Shown here: piece after piece, positions 32,968-45,328 of the stretch
Layout of the letters: the number at the start of each line of letters is the position of its first letter
How positions within the stretch are numbered: position 1 is the first letter of the stretch
Assembly: GCA_963556695.1 (NCBI GenBank)
Contig: CAUWAG010000020.1
Coordinates: 186,001-250,000 of the forward strand
DNA: 64,000 nucleotides
Reading direction: 5' to 3'
Origin: Anthostomella pinea
Taxonomy: Eukaryota > Ascomycota > Sordariomycetes > Xylariales > Xylariaceae
The notes under the pieces: generated by a model
The model's input: the letters and a program-made list of their open reading frames with translations, nothing else
What the model was told of the DNA's origin: nothing
Databases searched by the model: none
Made by a program: the position numbers and the translations under genes

Positions 32968-33981
32968 ATGAGTGGCAACACGCACGTCGATGTCATACTG
33001 GTGAGTCTCATAACTCCAAGATCTAAAACGCGTATATTGACAACCTACTGCCAGGCCGGCGCAGCAGCGGCATTCACAGTCGACCTGATGATATATCCCC
33101 TGGACACCCTCAAGACGCGCCAGCAAAGCCAAGACTTCGTCAAGACCTTCGCCGACCCATCGACGCAGACCAAGCTGCCCTCGCGCCAGCTCTTCCGCGG
33201 TCTGTACCAGGGCATCGGCATCGTCGTCGTCGCCACGCTGCCCGCCGCCGGCACTTTTTTCACTACCTACGAGGCAGCCAAGACCTTTTTGGGGAAACAC
33301 GCGGCGCAGGTCGGACTCCCGCAGCCCTTTGTTCACTCCGGCGCGTCGGCCATCGCCGAGTGCGCGTCGTGCCTCGTCCTCACGCCCGCGGAGGTCATCA
33401 AGCAGAACGCGCAGATGCTGCAGCGGAGCTCCGGTGGCAGCAGTAGCAAGTCGACCTCGCTGCAGGCGCTCAGACAGCTCGGTCGTGGTGGGGGCCGCAG
33501 ACTACTGTCGGGTTATTCTGCGCTGGTGGCGCGCAACCTGCCGTTCACGGCGATCCAGTTCCCCATCTTCGAGGCGATGCGCGCGCGGATATGGGCGCGA
33601 CGGCGGTCCGGCGCGGGCGAGAAGTGGAAGCCGGGCCTGCTCGAGACGGGCGTGGTCACGGGGACGAGCGCGGGGCTCGCGGGTAGCTTTGCGGCGCTGA
33701 TCACGACGCCGATGGATGTGGTGAAGACGCGCTTGATGCTCGGGGCGGGGGACGAGCAGGACGTGAAGACGGAGACGGCGAGGAGGAGGCGGGCTCGTGG
33801 GAGTTTGGCTATTGCGCGCGAGGTGGTTGCCGAGAGGGGCGTTCCTGGGCTCTTTCGCGGTGCTCTGCTTCGGTCTGTGTGGACGGCTGTGGGGAGCGGG
33901 CTGTATCTGGGCATGTATGAGGTTGCGAAGGTGTGGCTTACGAGAGGCAAGGGGAACGACGAGGATGATAGCTTTCCGTAA
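32968..33981 (+). CDS. Mitochondrial carrier, S-adenosylmethionine (PET8/SLC25A26) type
   Basis: Inner-membrane solute carrier, likely importing S-adenosylmethionine into mitochondria in exchange for S-adenosylhomocysteine. Exons 32968-33000 and 33055-33981 give 319 residues. The three signature repeats are clear: YPLDTLKTRQQ (about residue 24), TPAEVIKQNAQ (about 125) and TPMDVVKTRLM (about 234), each ending a transmembrane helix. AGAAAAFTVDLMIYPLDTLK closely resembles SAM carriers, and the P-A-E-V-I-K-Q second signature is characteristic. The 54-nt intron (GTGAGT to CTGCCAG) has no in-frame stop, so an unspliced 337-residue form could be read; the spliced N-terminus MSGNTHVDVIL-AGAAAAF fits the family better. 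A related carrier subfamily remains possible. Confidence 0.8.
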   Translation: MSGNTHVDVILVSLITPRSKTRILTTYCQAGAAAAFTVDLMIYPLDTLKTRQQSQDFVKTFADPSTQTKLPSRQLFRGLYQGIGIVVVATLPAAGTFFTTYEAAKTFLGKHAAQVGLPQPFVHSGASAIAECASCLVLTPAEVIKQNAQMLQRSSGGSSSKSTSLQALRQLGRGGGRRLLSGYSALVARNLPFTAIQFPIFEAMRARIWARRRSGAGEKWKPGLLETGVVTGTSAGLAGSFAALITTPMDVVKTRLMLGAGDEQDVKTETARRRRARGSLAIAREVVAERGVPGLFRGALLRSVWTAVGSGLYLGMYEVAKVWLTRGKGNDEDDSFP

Positions 33982-34244
33982 TGGAAGATGATCTTCATAA
34001 CATGGCTTCTGTCCCTTTAGTTTCGCACCAGGCTTTGACACCTCACGAGCTCTCGTTGAGTCGCGTTCAGCATGGTTGACACATTACACGGAAGTTAAAG
34101 CAAGGGAAAGGGTCCAAGGACTTGTGATTCGGACCAGGTCTATGTACATATAGCAGGAGTATAATTAAATTCCAGAAGGAAAGGGATGAGAAGGTGATAG
34201 CAGCAAAGCTCAGCTCATCGCGACATAGCTACAAGCAACAACTC

Positions 34245-35569
34245 TCAGTTCGAGATATACACCACACTGTAAGTTCCCGACAGCTTCCCATCGCCTCCAG
34301 TCAATGGCTGGCAAAAGTCGACACCCTGAACAACGATATCGTTACCGTCCGCGTCCTGACCACAGGTAGCATCGCTCTGCCAGCACTCGTATTGAGGCGT
34401 AAACGAGAGAAAAGCCGTGGTCCCGACCTGCTGCACCAACGTCTGCGTCGTCCCGTTTGTGGTGCCCGTCGTCAGTGTCGTCCCCGTCTCGTTGCTCCAT
34501 GCCTTGGCAACGCTGAAGCTTAGGGTTGTCGTGACCTTGGTATCGACAATGAAGTCGACTCCGGCATCGACGCTGACCTGTAGCCACATGTACGTCAGTA
34601 AACCGTCACCGCCAGAAGATGAACGGTGGTACTTACGGAGCCTCCGCCAGTAACGGTCCAGGAACTTGACGACGACTTTGACAGGGCCGTGCTAGCCTCC
34701 GTACTCACCGAGACAGAGTGCGAGCACGTTCCGGGACCCGTGTCGCAGGTCTCGGGCTGCGTCACGGAACGCTGGATCCCGCTGGTGTAGTAGGGACTTC
34801 CAGGATCTCCTGAGATGGTACACTCGGGCACATCGTCACGCTTGACAAGGGGGTCGCCGGAGATGAATCTCCTCGCGGCCTTCACGTAGTCGACCGCGCG
34901 ACCGGCATTGGAGATGGGGGCACGCTTGGCGATGTCTGCCTTTTCCTGTGCAGGATCGACAAGGTACCGTTCATCGACGGCTACTTTGTCGACTGATCTC
35001 TTCTGGCTCCCGCCATTGCTTTCGAGCTGGACTCGCTCACAGTCGTCGTTGCCGCAGCAGAAGCTGGTGATTAGACCCTCTTGTGGCTGCAACATAAGTC
35101 ATTGTCAGTTGATTGACACTCGCTCAACCTCATCTCTCGTCCCACTGAGATGAAAACATACTACTAGCGACGAATAGTAGCACCCAGGCATGGCTACGCT
35201 AAGGATGAGATTCCCTGGCAGTGGGTTTATCGTCTGCCATGCCTGTTCGACATCCTTCATCAGGATGAGCTGGCAGCCCGGGTCCAGGTCTCCCACGCTC
35301 CAATACACGTTCGCCGACCCTGTGCCGCTCATTGACCCCGACAAGGTCGCGTTGGAGTATTCCATGGCGTCGTACCATCGTCCCGCAGCGTCGGTCCAGT
35401 CCATGATCGACCGGTCGGTCTGGAGCGTGTTGTTCACGACCTCCTCTCCATCTGATATGATCTTCAGCGGCTGGGTGCACTGCGAGTCCTTGAATGCGGT
35501 GAAGCCGGCGGTTGCTATCGTGGCTGGGAAGGCTAGGAGGGCCGGTATGACCGCTTTTGACCACGCCAT
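34245..35569 (-). CDS. Secreted beta-rich Ser/Thr protein, unknown function
   Basis: Minus-strand exons 35569-35162, 35086-34637 and 34577-34245 give 396 residues; all three junctions are phase 0 with GTATGT and GTAAGT donors. The start MAWSKAVIPALLAFPATIAT is a signal peptide, followed by GFTAFKDSQCTQPL. The first half is a cysteine-containing domain with GCYYSSLV and FCCGNDDCERVQLE; then comes a dibasic-rich region with possible Kex2 sites (SQKRSV, AKRAPI, VKRDDV). The last 170 residues alternate Ser/Thr with hydrophobic residues (CSHSVSVSTEASTALSKS, SVDAGVDFIVDTKVTTTLSF), a pattern of long amphipathic beta-strands, ending in a cysteine-bearing tail. Such strands occur in several secreted folds, including aerolysin-like ones, but I cannot assign a family or activity. 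Confidence 0.8.
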
Positions 35570-37221
35570 TGGAGGAATACCTCCTGGGTTCTGCGGAAAG
35601 GAAAGATTGGACTTTGAGCGGAGGAAAGGAATGTAGATGAAGAATCTGGACGCTGGATTATAATATCGAATGAGCGAAGGCGATGATGAGCAGGGGGAAA
35701 GGAGCACCGAGAGTGAGGATGTCGCCCTTAATATGTAGACGTTGTGGTCGCCATGACACTATCACGAGACGTCTTCCCGCGTTAGACAGGGACCGTAACT
35801 CTACCGGAGATCTGCTCTGGGGGAACACAGATTAGGAAGGAATCCTCAGGGTTGTATTCAAGCTTACTTGAAATGATGATGATCCTGGGAGGTTTCATGC
35901 AGCGACCTCTCAAGCCGGCAGCCGGACAGTGTCGAGCCCCTGGTGAGGTGGCTGTGGTGGAGACTATGCTACTCAAATCATCCTTCCTATGGATCCTGCC
36001 GAGGAACAGGGGCATGGATGCCTGCAGTCCAAAGAGGTGTCTCGCGTACCTGACAGCCCCGGGTGACGTTGAAACCTGCATAGTCCAGCTTCATCTTCAG
36101 GATCGTCCCGCCATCAAGCCACATGACCGTGAGGACTTGCCTATACTATACGGATAGACGCCGGTCTTGCTGCCCGCAGGTCACCAACCTTCCCAAAGGA
36201 GGTGCCCGAGACTTATGGCTGACATCCTCATGGAAACAAGCTGTCTGTCGCTTCAACTATTGCAGTATAGACCGGTCACTTTCGCCGAGCCCCCTTCGGT
36301 ATCTAGAGCCGTCATAAGATGACCGACTACACATTTCACCTCGTGCAAGTGGACAATAGGTGAGGAACCGGCTGCGTGAACTTGAACTGCCTGGGCTGTT
36401 GAACGTTTCATCAACGAGGGTTTGTGCCTGTTCGAAAGACGCCGTCTCATTAAAACGAGTGGAGTTCTATGTATACCCATGCATCTAAAAATAACATGAG
36501 ACAAGGCTTCCCCATATCCCCATATGCTTCATCAGGCAAAGGCACGACATCGTCACATCGACCCCTATCAAAGTGGGGGCAGGATCCTCAGCTCGCAAGC
36601 CAGCTACCTGTTCGGGTTTCAACCCATCTCCCACGATTTTGTGCACACATAGCTTCGAGAAGCCATCGAGGCTTCCAGATCCCCATGGGGTATAGTCTAC
36701 TGGCAGTATCTAGCCACCATGTCGCCCAGCGCTCCTTGATCTTGTTAGGATCGGGCCGAGGACCCATGCTCGCCGCATACCATGCCGAGATGTTGGCACC
36801 ATTACGGCACCACCATGCCAAGTCCTATTGTGCGAATAGCCCAGGTCGACCCACCCTCCACGTAGACATCGACATCGCGTGATGATCCTTCGCGTGATCT
36901 CCGGAAAGAAGCCGTAGCTAACGCGATTCAACCCCCTTGGCCCACCAGGGTTCATTGCCGGCTTTGAAGTGTGCCGCTTGACCAAATTCAACGGCCAGGC
37001 ATCAGCATATAATGACCTACTGGCAAGGCTTCATGGGATTTATGTGATATTTCCCCTTTTCAAGTCGACACAGCGAGCGTTCAAGAGACAACTGACAAGT
37101 CCACTCGCCGTGGGTTTGCGCCTTGTCCGTGGGCAACCCTCGAATAAGAGCAGACCTCTGCAGACATGGCAAATACATGGATCTGCCTTTGAGGATGAGG
37201 GGGGAGTGCTTGTAAGCACAT
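35570..37221. other. Gene-poor stretch left of the TIR element
   Basis: 1.65 kb. The left end is the promoter of the secreted protein gene. Short frames (for example 36588-36821 on the minus strand, Trp-rich) lack any partner exon or motif. No gene is called. Confidence 0.45.
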
Positions 37222-37222
37222 G

Positions 37223-37724
37223 TAACGACGGGGGCCCCCCAATGGGACAACCCCCCGCCCAATGGGACAGTTCCCACACCAAATATCACCATGTTCACTT
37301 ATGCATATCTCCATGACTAATGAAGCTGTAAATATTGTAAATATTACGCTGGAATCCCCTTTGCTTGGTGTTTTCGTGATATGTAGGCTATTAAGTACCG
37401 CTTTCGTATTGATTAAATAGCGGTACTATGAACTTAAAGCATGCCTTGCTCCCACTAAAAGGTCTGGAAAACTAGCCTTGCCGCAGCCTTGCCGCTAAAA
37501 CTTAGTAAGGGTAAAACTTCATTTTATTATAACTTTTGTTATATACATAAGTTACTATGAGCAGCTATGCTTTACAGATTTAGAGAAAAAGGCGAATATT
37601 CTCGTTTAAACGGATATATCGTGCGATTATTCTCGGCTAAGTTATAAGGGTTGCAATATTGCGATTTTGGTGGGGGAACTGTCCCATTGGGGGAGGCTGT
37701 CCCATTCGGGGGCCTCCGCCGTTA
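37223..37724. mobile_element. TIR element flanked by TA, MITE-like (Tc1/mariner-type inferred)
   Basis: A non-coding element of about 500 bases with imperfect terminal inverted repeats of about 62 bases. The left end begins ACGACGGGGGCCCCCCAATG and the right end, read on the minus strand, begins ACGGCGGAGGCCCCCGAATG; both continue through a second AATGGGACAGTTCCC copy to a CACCAAA edge. Each terminal repeat thus carries two AATGGGACA direct repeats. A TA lies directly outside both ends (37223-37224 and 37723-37724), as left by Tc1/mariner-type transposases. The interior is markedly AT-rich compared with the flanks, contains a small hairpin (AGTACCGCT ... AGCGGTACT) and no reading frame. It would depend on a transposase encoded elsewhere. 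Confidence 0.75.
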
Positions 37725-40700
37725 CCCAGTCCGCTCAAGGATCATAGACCACGTAAGTTCCCCAGGCTGGTGCAAGGGGTTATTTGCTGGAGCCTAGACT
37801 CTAACCCCTTTCGTGACCGAGTACCGTAGCATATATGGTGGAACCTGCCATAGTAGCCCTAGTTCGGAGCTGGTCACGATCCTTTCCAAGAGGAGAACCT
37901 TGGTCGCTTTGGTAGCCTTCCTTTCGTCCGTAGAGTCACATTCAGAGGAACATCCCAGCTGCCAGATAGGTCTTACATGTCACTGATGAATGGATAGACC
38001 ATGGATCTTGATGTAGATAGGGAACTGTATGGAACTGCTGCAGACTATCCGATATATGGGTTTTATGGTACAAAAATCAAGGAACTACGATATCCAGGAG
38101 TTGAACAACATTGTATGGAATGTACGTGCTAACTTTAGGACCTGGCGTGGCGGTAACCTGCAGAGAGGCGGCCGCCACGTTGATGTCGACCTTCAGCTGA
38201 AGAGCGGTCACACTCAAGGGATAGATGAATGCTACTGTAGTTGGCTACCAATCCTTCTTCTTCATACATGCTTCTTTCTGCTTAACCTATCGTACGTGGT
38301 CCCGTCTCGTCTGTCTCTCTACGGAATCCACAAACCGCAATGCCCGATTATAGCCTGTCAGAAGCGGTATGCCTTGCCACGGGAGGAGCGCCGGGATGCG
38401 ATTCTACTCGTTAGATGACTCGGGCTCCGCAGCTCGTCGGGCAGCATTCCCGCTGACAGCACGAGACGACATCTTCGATGAGGGACAGCAGCCCAACGAT
38501 AGCCGTATCACAAGCGGAGACCTGCCTGCTACGTCCCGTACACACCGATTGCGGTTTGCAAAGACGTCTGCGGATCTTCCACGACGTTCGTATACCATCC
38601 GGTTTGTCACGAGTTCGATCTCAGCTAGGCACCTGCCTTCAAACAATACCGACGGAGCCGCCCAAGGCGACTTGTTGGATGCCTCCCATCGGTCTCTCTG
38701 CTCAGCGTGACATTGGCCGTCACCAATTACGTATCTTCGACTGAAGGAAGGCCGAGGACTCGGTTGACGTTACAATGACTTCAGCTCGCCAGTCAAGCTT
38801 CTCGACGAACACATGGCTCCAGACTTGAAGGCGGCTCAAACTTCCACGGCTGGCATGTAACAGGAGCCCAGACGTTTTGCCACATACCGACACAGATTTC
38901 GTAGGAGTCGGGGCTCGTATACGTTTCCATACTACGTCCTCCAGTGCAATTTTCATCGCCAGCCTGATTTCCGCCTTCTTGTTTGCGAGGTATGATCTAC
39001 CAGAAAGGGGCCCAAAGCGAGCGACTGTGAAGAGAGCGCCGTCACGACCAGGAGAAAACATTCGGACCAACCTACCCAAACAAGAGAATACCGTCAATGC
39101 TGCTTCGCAGCTACGTGATCGCGTCTTCAGCTTACGGCACATATGAAGCCAAGTTGCTTCTTTGATTCACACTGACCCCGATAGCCCTCCGGCAGCGTCT
39201 TTTCCCGTTGTTTATCTTTGCTTTTTTCCGACGTCCTACAGGACAATATCGAAGACCGCCCCCATCCTGACAAATTTCGGGTACATCTCATCATTTCAGT
39301 TCTCAGAGTGTGTATGCACAGCACTACCCCCAAGAGAAGCTGGCCGCGTCCTATATATGCGAGCAGTCCATGCCCCAACCTTCGAATATATATGCTTGCT
39401 GTATACTATTTGACACTGGCCGTCTGTCCGCATACCTCATCCTTCCCCATTGGGTACCTAGAGATCAAGTCGTCTGGACGGAAGGTTCATATCTTCACAC
39501 CGAGGACGTGAGTTTATTCGACCGTCGTACTCTTGTTTCCTTCAGGTCTCCCAGTTGTACAATCGACCTTGTGAGTACCATCGAGCAATAAGCCACGGAC
39601 ATACCAACACATATGAATAAAGCAGAGAACGGAACGCGGAAAGCCGATCCTCGGGATCCGCGGTGCTCACTTCGCAATCTGGCATTTTTTCTCTGCGTCC
39701 GCGACGATTGCCTTCACTGTTGGCTTGATGATGCGGCTGTCTCTGTTATCGATCACCACATACTGGTCGTTTGGGCAGTTAGTCGCAGCCGCATGGTTGG
39801 GTTCCGCCATTGACTCGATGTGTCTACGAGATCGTGGAACGGAAGTATGAGAGAAATCGAGATGCGGTACGTCCTCTTAAGCCAGGGGGCGTGGCGGTGT
39901 ATCGAGTATTGTGAGCGTGCCGTGCTCACCAAAGATCCAACGCCATGTCGCAACATCACATCCAAATGGTGTTTCGAAAACCATGCGAGCGCGTCGTAGG
40001 AGTGGTGTCCCTTCCTAGCAAGGTATTGACGCCAATGAGTGAATGTCAGACTCGAAGGCGGTCAATAGCCTAGTCAGGGTATTGGGCCACTTGGACAACT
40101 ATGAAAGGGGGACACACTATCCAGGCCAGAATACTGGAGGAGGGATGGCTGATTTGCTCGTTTCAATGGAAAGCCTTGAGGGGTTGACCCTGGCAAGATT
40201 TTTCAAATGAAGGACATGACCCCGGGCTGAGGAGTTGGATGTTGAGGTTGCAGTGACCCAGGGTCAGTCATCGGTACGATGTCTTCGAGGCATGGCTAAA
40301 GGACGACAGACATCTTAGCATACCTCACATGAAGAGACTCGTGCTGTTCATCGGTAGGCGTTATTTACAACCGCCCATCGTCTTGCCACTGCTCTGGGTA
40401 TGTGCTTAAAATTGGGCGCGCTTTCAGGCTTTCAGGTCATGTTTTGTGTCTTTCGTTTGCTGCTGAAATGATGGTCCGACTAGAGGTGGATGCACGTGAA
40501 CCTAGACACTCAGTATGAAAGCCACTATGCGTAGCAACAGCCAGGGGTGAGCTGCATTCCCAGGATGACGCCGAATACTAAAGTCTGCAGCGAGAGGTTG
40601 AAGCTGACCCGAGTCACTTCGGATGCGGCAAGATGGAACCAAACGATAAGTTCAAAGATAACTACTGTTCTGATGAGGCTGGCAGTCTTTGTGATTGTGG

Positions 40701-43700
40701 CCTGTTAAGATGGGTTGCGAGTGATGTTCTCATATGGCGCTTTACGAAAGCTTCTCCTCCAGGGGCATATGTGATCCCGGCAGCATGAACGAATTAATCC
40801 GTCACTTATCAGTATGGATTAGCATGTCAACAGGCACATACTAGCAACTTAGCAGTGCCTCTGATGTCGAAGCTAGGACTCAAATCGTCCCAGGCCATGT
40901 ACTCTTGCCAGTCTGGCTCGTAGTCGGTCCGTCGTCGTTCAAATGACATGTTCCGTCAAGCCGGTGACCGGATCTACTCGACGGGAGTCGACCCGCGGGC
41001 GACTCCCTCGCCAATCTCGTATTTCTCAACAGGCTAGATTGGTTCCAATCAACCGGACCACGGGCCATGCTGTAATATGGTGCACACCGGTATGTCCTCA
41101 CTCCTCCCGAAACACCCTGAACGGCTTGCAGAAGCGTGAAAATTGTGGCTGCCGCGCTGCATACCTCAAGGGTCAAGGGTTCATCACCGGTATTGCGTGA
41201 CAGGGCGCGCGCCGCATAGGCACCACTTATGGACCTTGCGGGCCGGTTCCGAGCGTGTGCCGCGCCATTACATGTAAGATAAGGGGTGGAGAGTACCGGT
41301 AGATTCGGAGCCACGATGACCACTGCAACATCGTGTCAAGGCTTGAAGCAGGTCATAAGAGATGCGACCGCGCATTGCCCTGACTTCGCAATGTGTCGCG
41401 GTGCTTTGACATGGCACGGTGAGACAGTCGAGACGCTTGCAGTGATGGCGGAGTAATCAGATGGAAGCCAAGGTCACCTCCAGAACGTCAAAATCATTCG
41501 AGAAGGTTGGCATCCTGTGCCGGATTCCGTTCCTTCGCATGTGGCTTACGTCTGCTGCCCTGTCCTAGACTGCAGCAACTCTCCAGGGCTCTTCAAGTGC
41601 GGCCTGCCATGGGGGCGGCAAGACGGCCCGCTCTCCCATAAATGGCCGGCCCTGCTGTAGGCCTCTCATCATACATGTGCTCAACGTTGGCTGGACGCGC
41701 ATGCGTTTTTAGGAAGACAGAACGGTCTGAAGAAGGGGTGGCGCGCGTCTCTCACGTCCCTGAACCAAAACACGAGATCGAGACTCCTCCCCTGAATTTG
41801 ATCGCTAACTGCTCCAGGGGTTTTCGAAAGCGAGATGCACGACATCAAAGAGCCTAAAAGGCCGTATTATCAGCCAAAACCGAGTATCAAGGCTCTGAAG
41901 TCGGTTCCTGCAGTAGAAAGACTTTCATTCGCGTGCCGTTGCATCGGGGCCGGAGCATTCGCGTCGTGGGTATCGCGTGGGCATGTGCGATGGCTCATGT
42001 AGGGAGTTGGCTGACCGAGTCCATTGAAACTTGCTCGACCTTGAACATAGGCGACATTACCGGGGCTAAGGCAGGACGGGACACTCCTCGCCAACCGGAA
42101 TGAAACCCTGTGAATATTAACAGCAACAGAGGTCAAGCCTCTGACGATACATGCACCTCATTCGCGCAGATGTAGATCAGGATGTCGATCAGGGAAGTGC
42201 AGGTGTTCGAAGACAGAAAGTAGCAAGCCTCATGGATAGACCATACAGTATGCCGTTCTTTGACTCGTGCATGCTCGCCGAGTCAGAGTCCGACTGCAAA
42301 TAATATTGTTGGTCTCTCGCTTCATTCGCGACCGGCGACCGGCGAACGTATCCTCACCAACTGACTGTACCTGCCCTACGTCACTTAGAGGTAGGTGACA
42401 CTGACCGGTAAAGTTCCCTAAGAACGTCACAGCATGTCTGCGGATATTGCTGTATCAATCCGTCGGTAGTCAAGCATGTCGATCCATTAGCAGCCGAGTC
42501 CGGCACGTTTACCGAGTCGAATCGTCTGGCCTTCCGCATTCCCAGGGTGTCGAGAAGTTGGCCCTTTGGATATTGCGTGTACCCAACACGCAGCAGTAAT
42601 GCAAGGTACAGTACCGTACCTAGGCAGATACTGGTAATGGATCGGCGCAACAATCTGATGAGAGCCGCCGAGGCTCTAGTGGCACGTACTGCAGCTCGGG
42701 AGGAGAACATGTGCATATGATGGTCGATCTCAGGCCATATTGTCATTGACGGGTAAACTTCAATGTTGACAACGATCTGAAGAACTGAAGAAAGCGCACC
42801 TTGGCAGGCACGTGGATGCAGGTGATCCCTTCGTGCGGCGCAGGCAGGTCCTGGCTATCCGGGTATATCTGACAATTTACAAACGATGCGGCCACACACA
42901 GGCCATGCTTATCATACCTAGGTAGGTAGCAGATGGCATGGCACGTCTCGATGGCCTACCTGCATCCCGTTCGACGGTGGCCAGCCATCTGGATTTGGTT
43001 CTTCGAGGAGTGGCCTTTGCGTGTGCTGTCGGTAGCTGGCGAAGACCGACATGGTGGCTCGGTCGGGTAGCCTAGGCCATCCACATCCAGGTGACATGCC
43101 CTCGGTGGTGTTGCCGTTGTCTAGCAGTTCAGATGCTTCGTCCTCTTGAGCCCAAAGACTAGAGTTCCGATGCCAAGAATGACAAGAATGACAGGACTGG
43201 GACATCTCGTGCATGGAAGTCTTCTGTAGCGGTTGTTGTGGGTTGCGGTGACGCCGGGATGCAGGTTACATGCCATGATGCCGGAAAGGTAAGGTGTTTA
43301 AGGTGTATAATACAGAAAGATCCGTTAATTAATAATATTTATAGTCTTCGGTCATTCCAACCTTGATGGAGCAAGCGGTTGCGACTTTTGACGCGTCTCC
43401 CCAACGGCCAACGGCTAATAAGCGCGCAATACCTTAGGCCCGTGATCCATACCCGTTCAACTGCATACCTTATGCATATACACCATATACATCGTACCTC
43501 CAGGTACTTCTGACAGGAGTGATCCGAGCTGAACAGTGAACGACTCCTCCTCCTCTCCTGCAGCCAACCGCCCATTCCTTTGCGCAAGTTGCAATTCTCG
43601 TCAGTCGGACTCTCTCCCACCCTCATGGTCAACGGTTTTCCCGCCAAGGGGCCAAGCCGGTCAGTCCAGCTCAGATATCTTCCTGTTCGGGCGCCACATC

Positions 43701-45328
43701 TGAGCTGTGGTGGTAACCCTGGTCGACTGGCGAACGACCCGTTGGTCTGGTGGAATTTGTCATTTTGACAGCATCATAACTTGAGGCATCGAATAGACAC
43801 AGAATTCGGAAAGCCTTCCAGTCATGCATGGAGAGAACAGAGGGGAGACATACCAGTGTTGTCTCTTTCCAAGTTGCCTGATCGATACGCTCGCCACGTC
43901 GTATCGTGGCCATGGTCAGTCAATACTTTGCAGCCACGCTGCTACGCCACCCCGCTGCCTTTACGGTCTGTCTTCCCATCTCAATTCGCTATGTCGGGTG
44001 GACTGGAGGGTTGGATATCCATTTCCCACCCATGAGGTCCAGACATCCAGACATCGTAATATCGTAATGGTACGTTTGCATCTCCATGCCGTTACCAGGT
44101 ACGATACATACAATGCTACCGTAACATGCGTTACGCCAGGTGTGAGTGTTACTCGGCCATTCCATTCCTCCGTGGCCTCCTTTTCGATTCAAGGTTCCTT
44201 ACTGCATTCTCCTAGTCTCTACTGTGTACTCGGTGTGATGTAGAAGTATGAGGACTGGATGTAGGGGGATACCAGAGTGGCTGTGAGTATCTGCATGGAT
44301 CTGTGCGACTATGGCTGCACCGCCGGACCGCCCAAGCAGCCTCAGACCTCCATTCTCCAAATCGTTGCATTCTTGACTGTTGGTCTGTGTATGGTGGCAT
44401 CACCCTTGAGCTTTGAGAGCATCCCATTGCAGTTGCTTGTGCATTTATTGATTATTGATTTGTAGCCTGCGCTAGGACGAAAGGAGCAAGGCGTGGCGTG
44501 GTTTTGCTGCCAATTGGAAGGTGCGCTGGTACTGTACTGTAGCCTGTAGGTATCTACGTACCGATACCTGCCGGCGCTGTCGACGGGAGACCCTCTTGAC
44601 CCTCCAGACGGAGAAAATGCAGCAGATGCGCCGAAGATCGAGCTAACAGGAATCTCGGCCCAGTGTCGCGTCGAAACACCTCAAACATCGCACCACCACC
44701 ACATGCACCAACACCACTACCACCCAGTCGTCCTCCACCAGTACCGTCGTCGACTCCTACGGCTGCCGCTGCCACCGCCGCCGCCAGCAGCTGAGCGCAC
44801 GCGCGCGTGTGCTTCCCGCTTTTGGACCTGGCGCGCTCCCCGTTGTTCCCGCCCGTCTCGTCCGTGCCCTCCGCGCATAGCTGGCACCCGTGGACGCTGG
44901 TCTGGTCAACCGTCTCTACATACCTACCTATACCTACCTTACTTACCTAACTCTACATAGGTATTCTAGCTTTGCTGGCAGGTGGGTAGGTAGGTACCTT
45001 GGGAGGAGCTGGAGGAGGAGTCTGGCACGCAGCAGCACACATTGCGCATCACGCATCACGCAGCACCGCCCGGGCAGGACAGGGCAGGGCAGGGCCTGAA
45101 CGGTTGAACCTCCTCTGGGTGCCTGGGTGTGTGGTCCAGTCCCTGCAGAGTGCAGACTCACGGTCCCTGCCACCTGGCCGCGTCCTGCGGCTTTGGTTCC
45201 CCTTACGCAGTGCATCGCAGCAGTGTAGATTCTGCGTGCCCCTGCTGGCTGCCCTGCTGGCCTGGCCTGCCTGCTGCTTGCTTCCCGATCCGTTCCCCCC
45301 ATAAAAATCCAAATTAAAATCAAATCAA
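37725..45328. other. Long gene-poor stretch between the TIR element and the Zn2Cys6 gene
   Basis: 7.6 kb without a gene I can support. From 40000 to 40880 there is not even a short open frame. The segment 42381-43276 on the minus strand has coding-like pieces in different frames (a possible membrane-anchor peptide starting at 43276 and an acidic stretch after it), but no consistent splice model. The right end, from about 44500, is the promoter of the regulator at 45329, with repeated TACCTA/TAGGTA words at 44916-44999. Confidence 0.4.
44916..44999. promoter_or_regulatory. TACCTA/TAGGTA repeat cluster upstream of the Zn2Cys6 gene
   Basis: About 330-410 bases before the ATG lies a dense cluster of ACCTA words on one side (ACATACCTACCTATACCTAC) and TAGGTAGGTACCT on the other, forming an imperfect inverted arrangement. 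Similar words recur elsewhere in the window (near 6970, 42918 and 60900), so this may be a general promoter word of this fungus rather than a specific operator. Confidence 0.35.
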
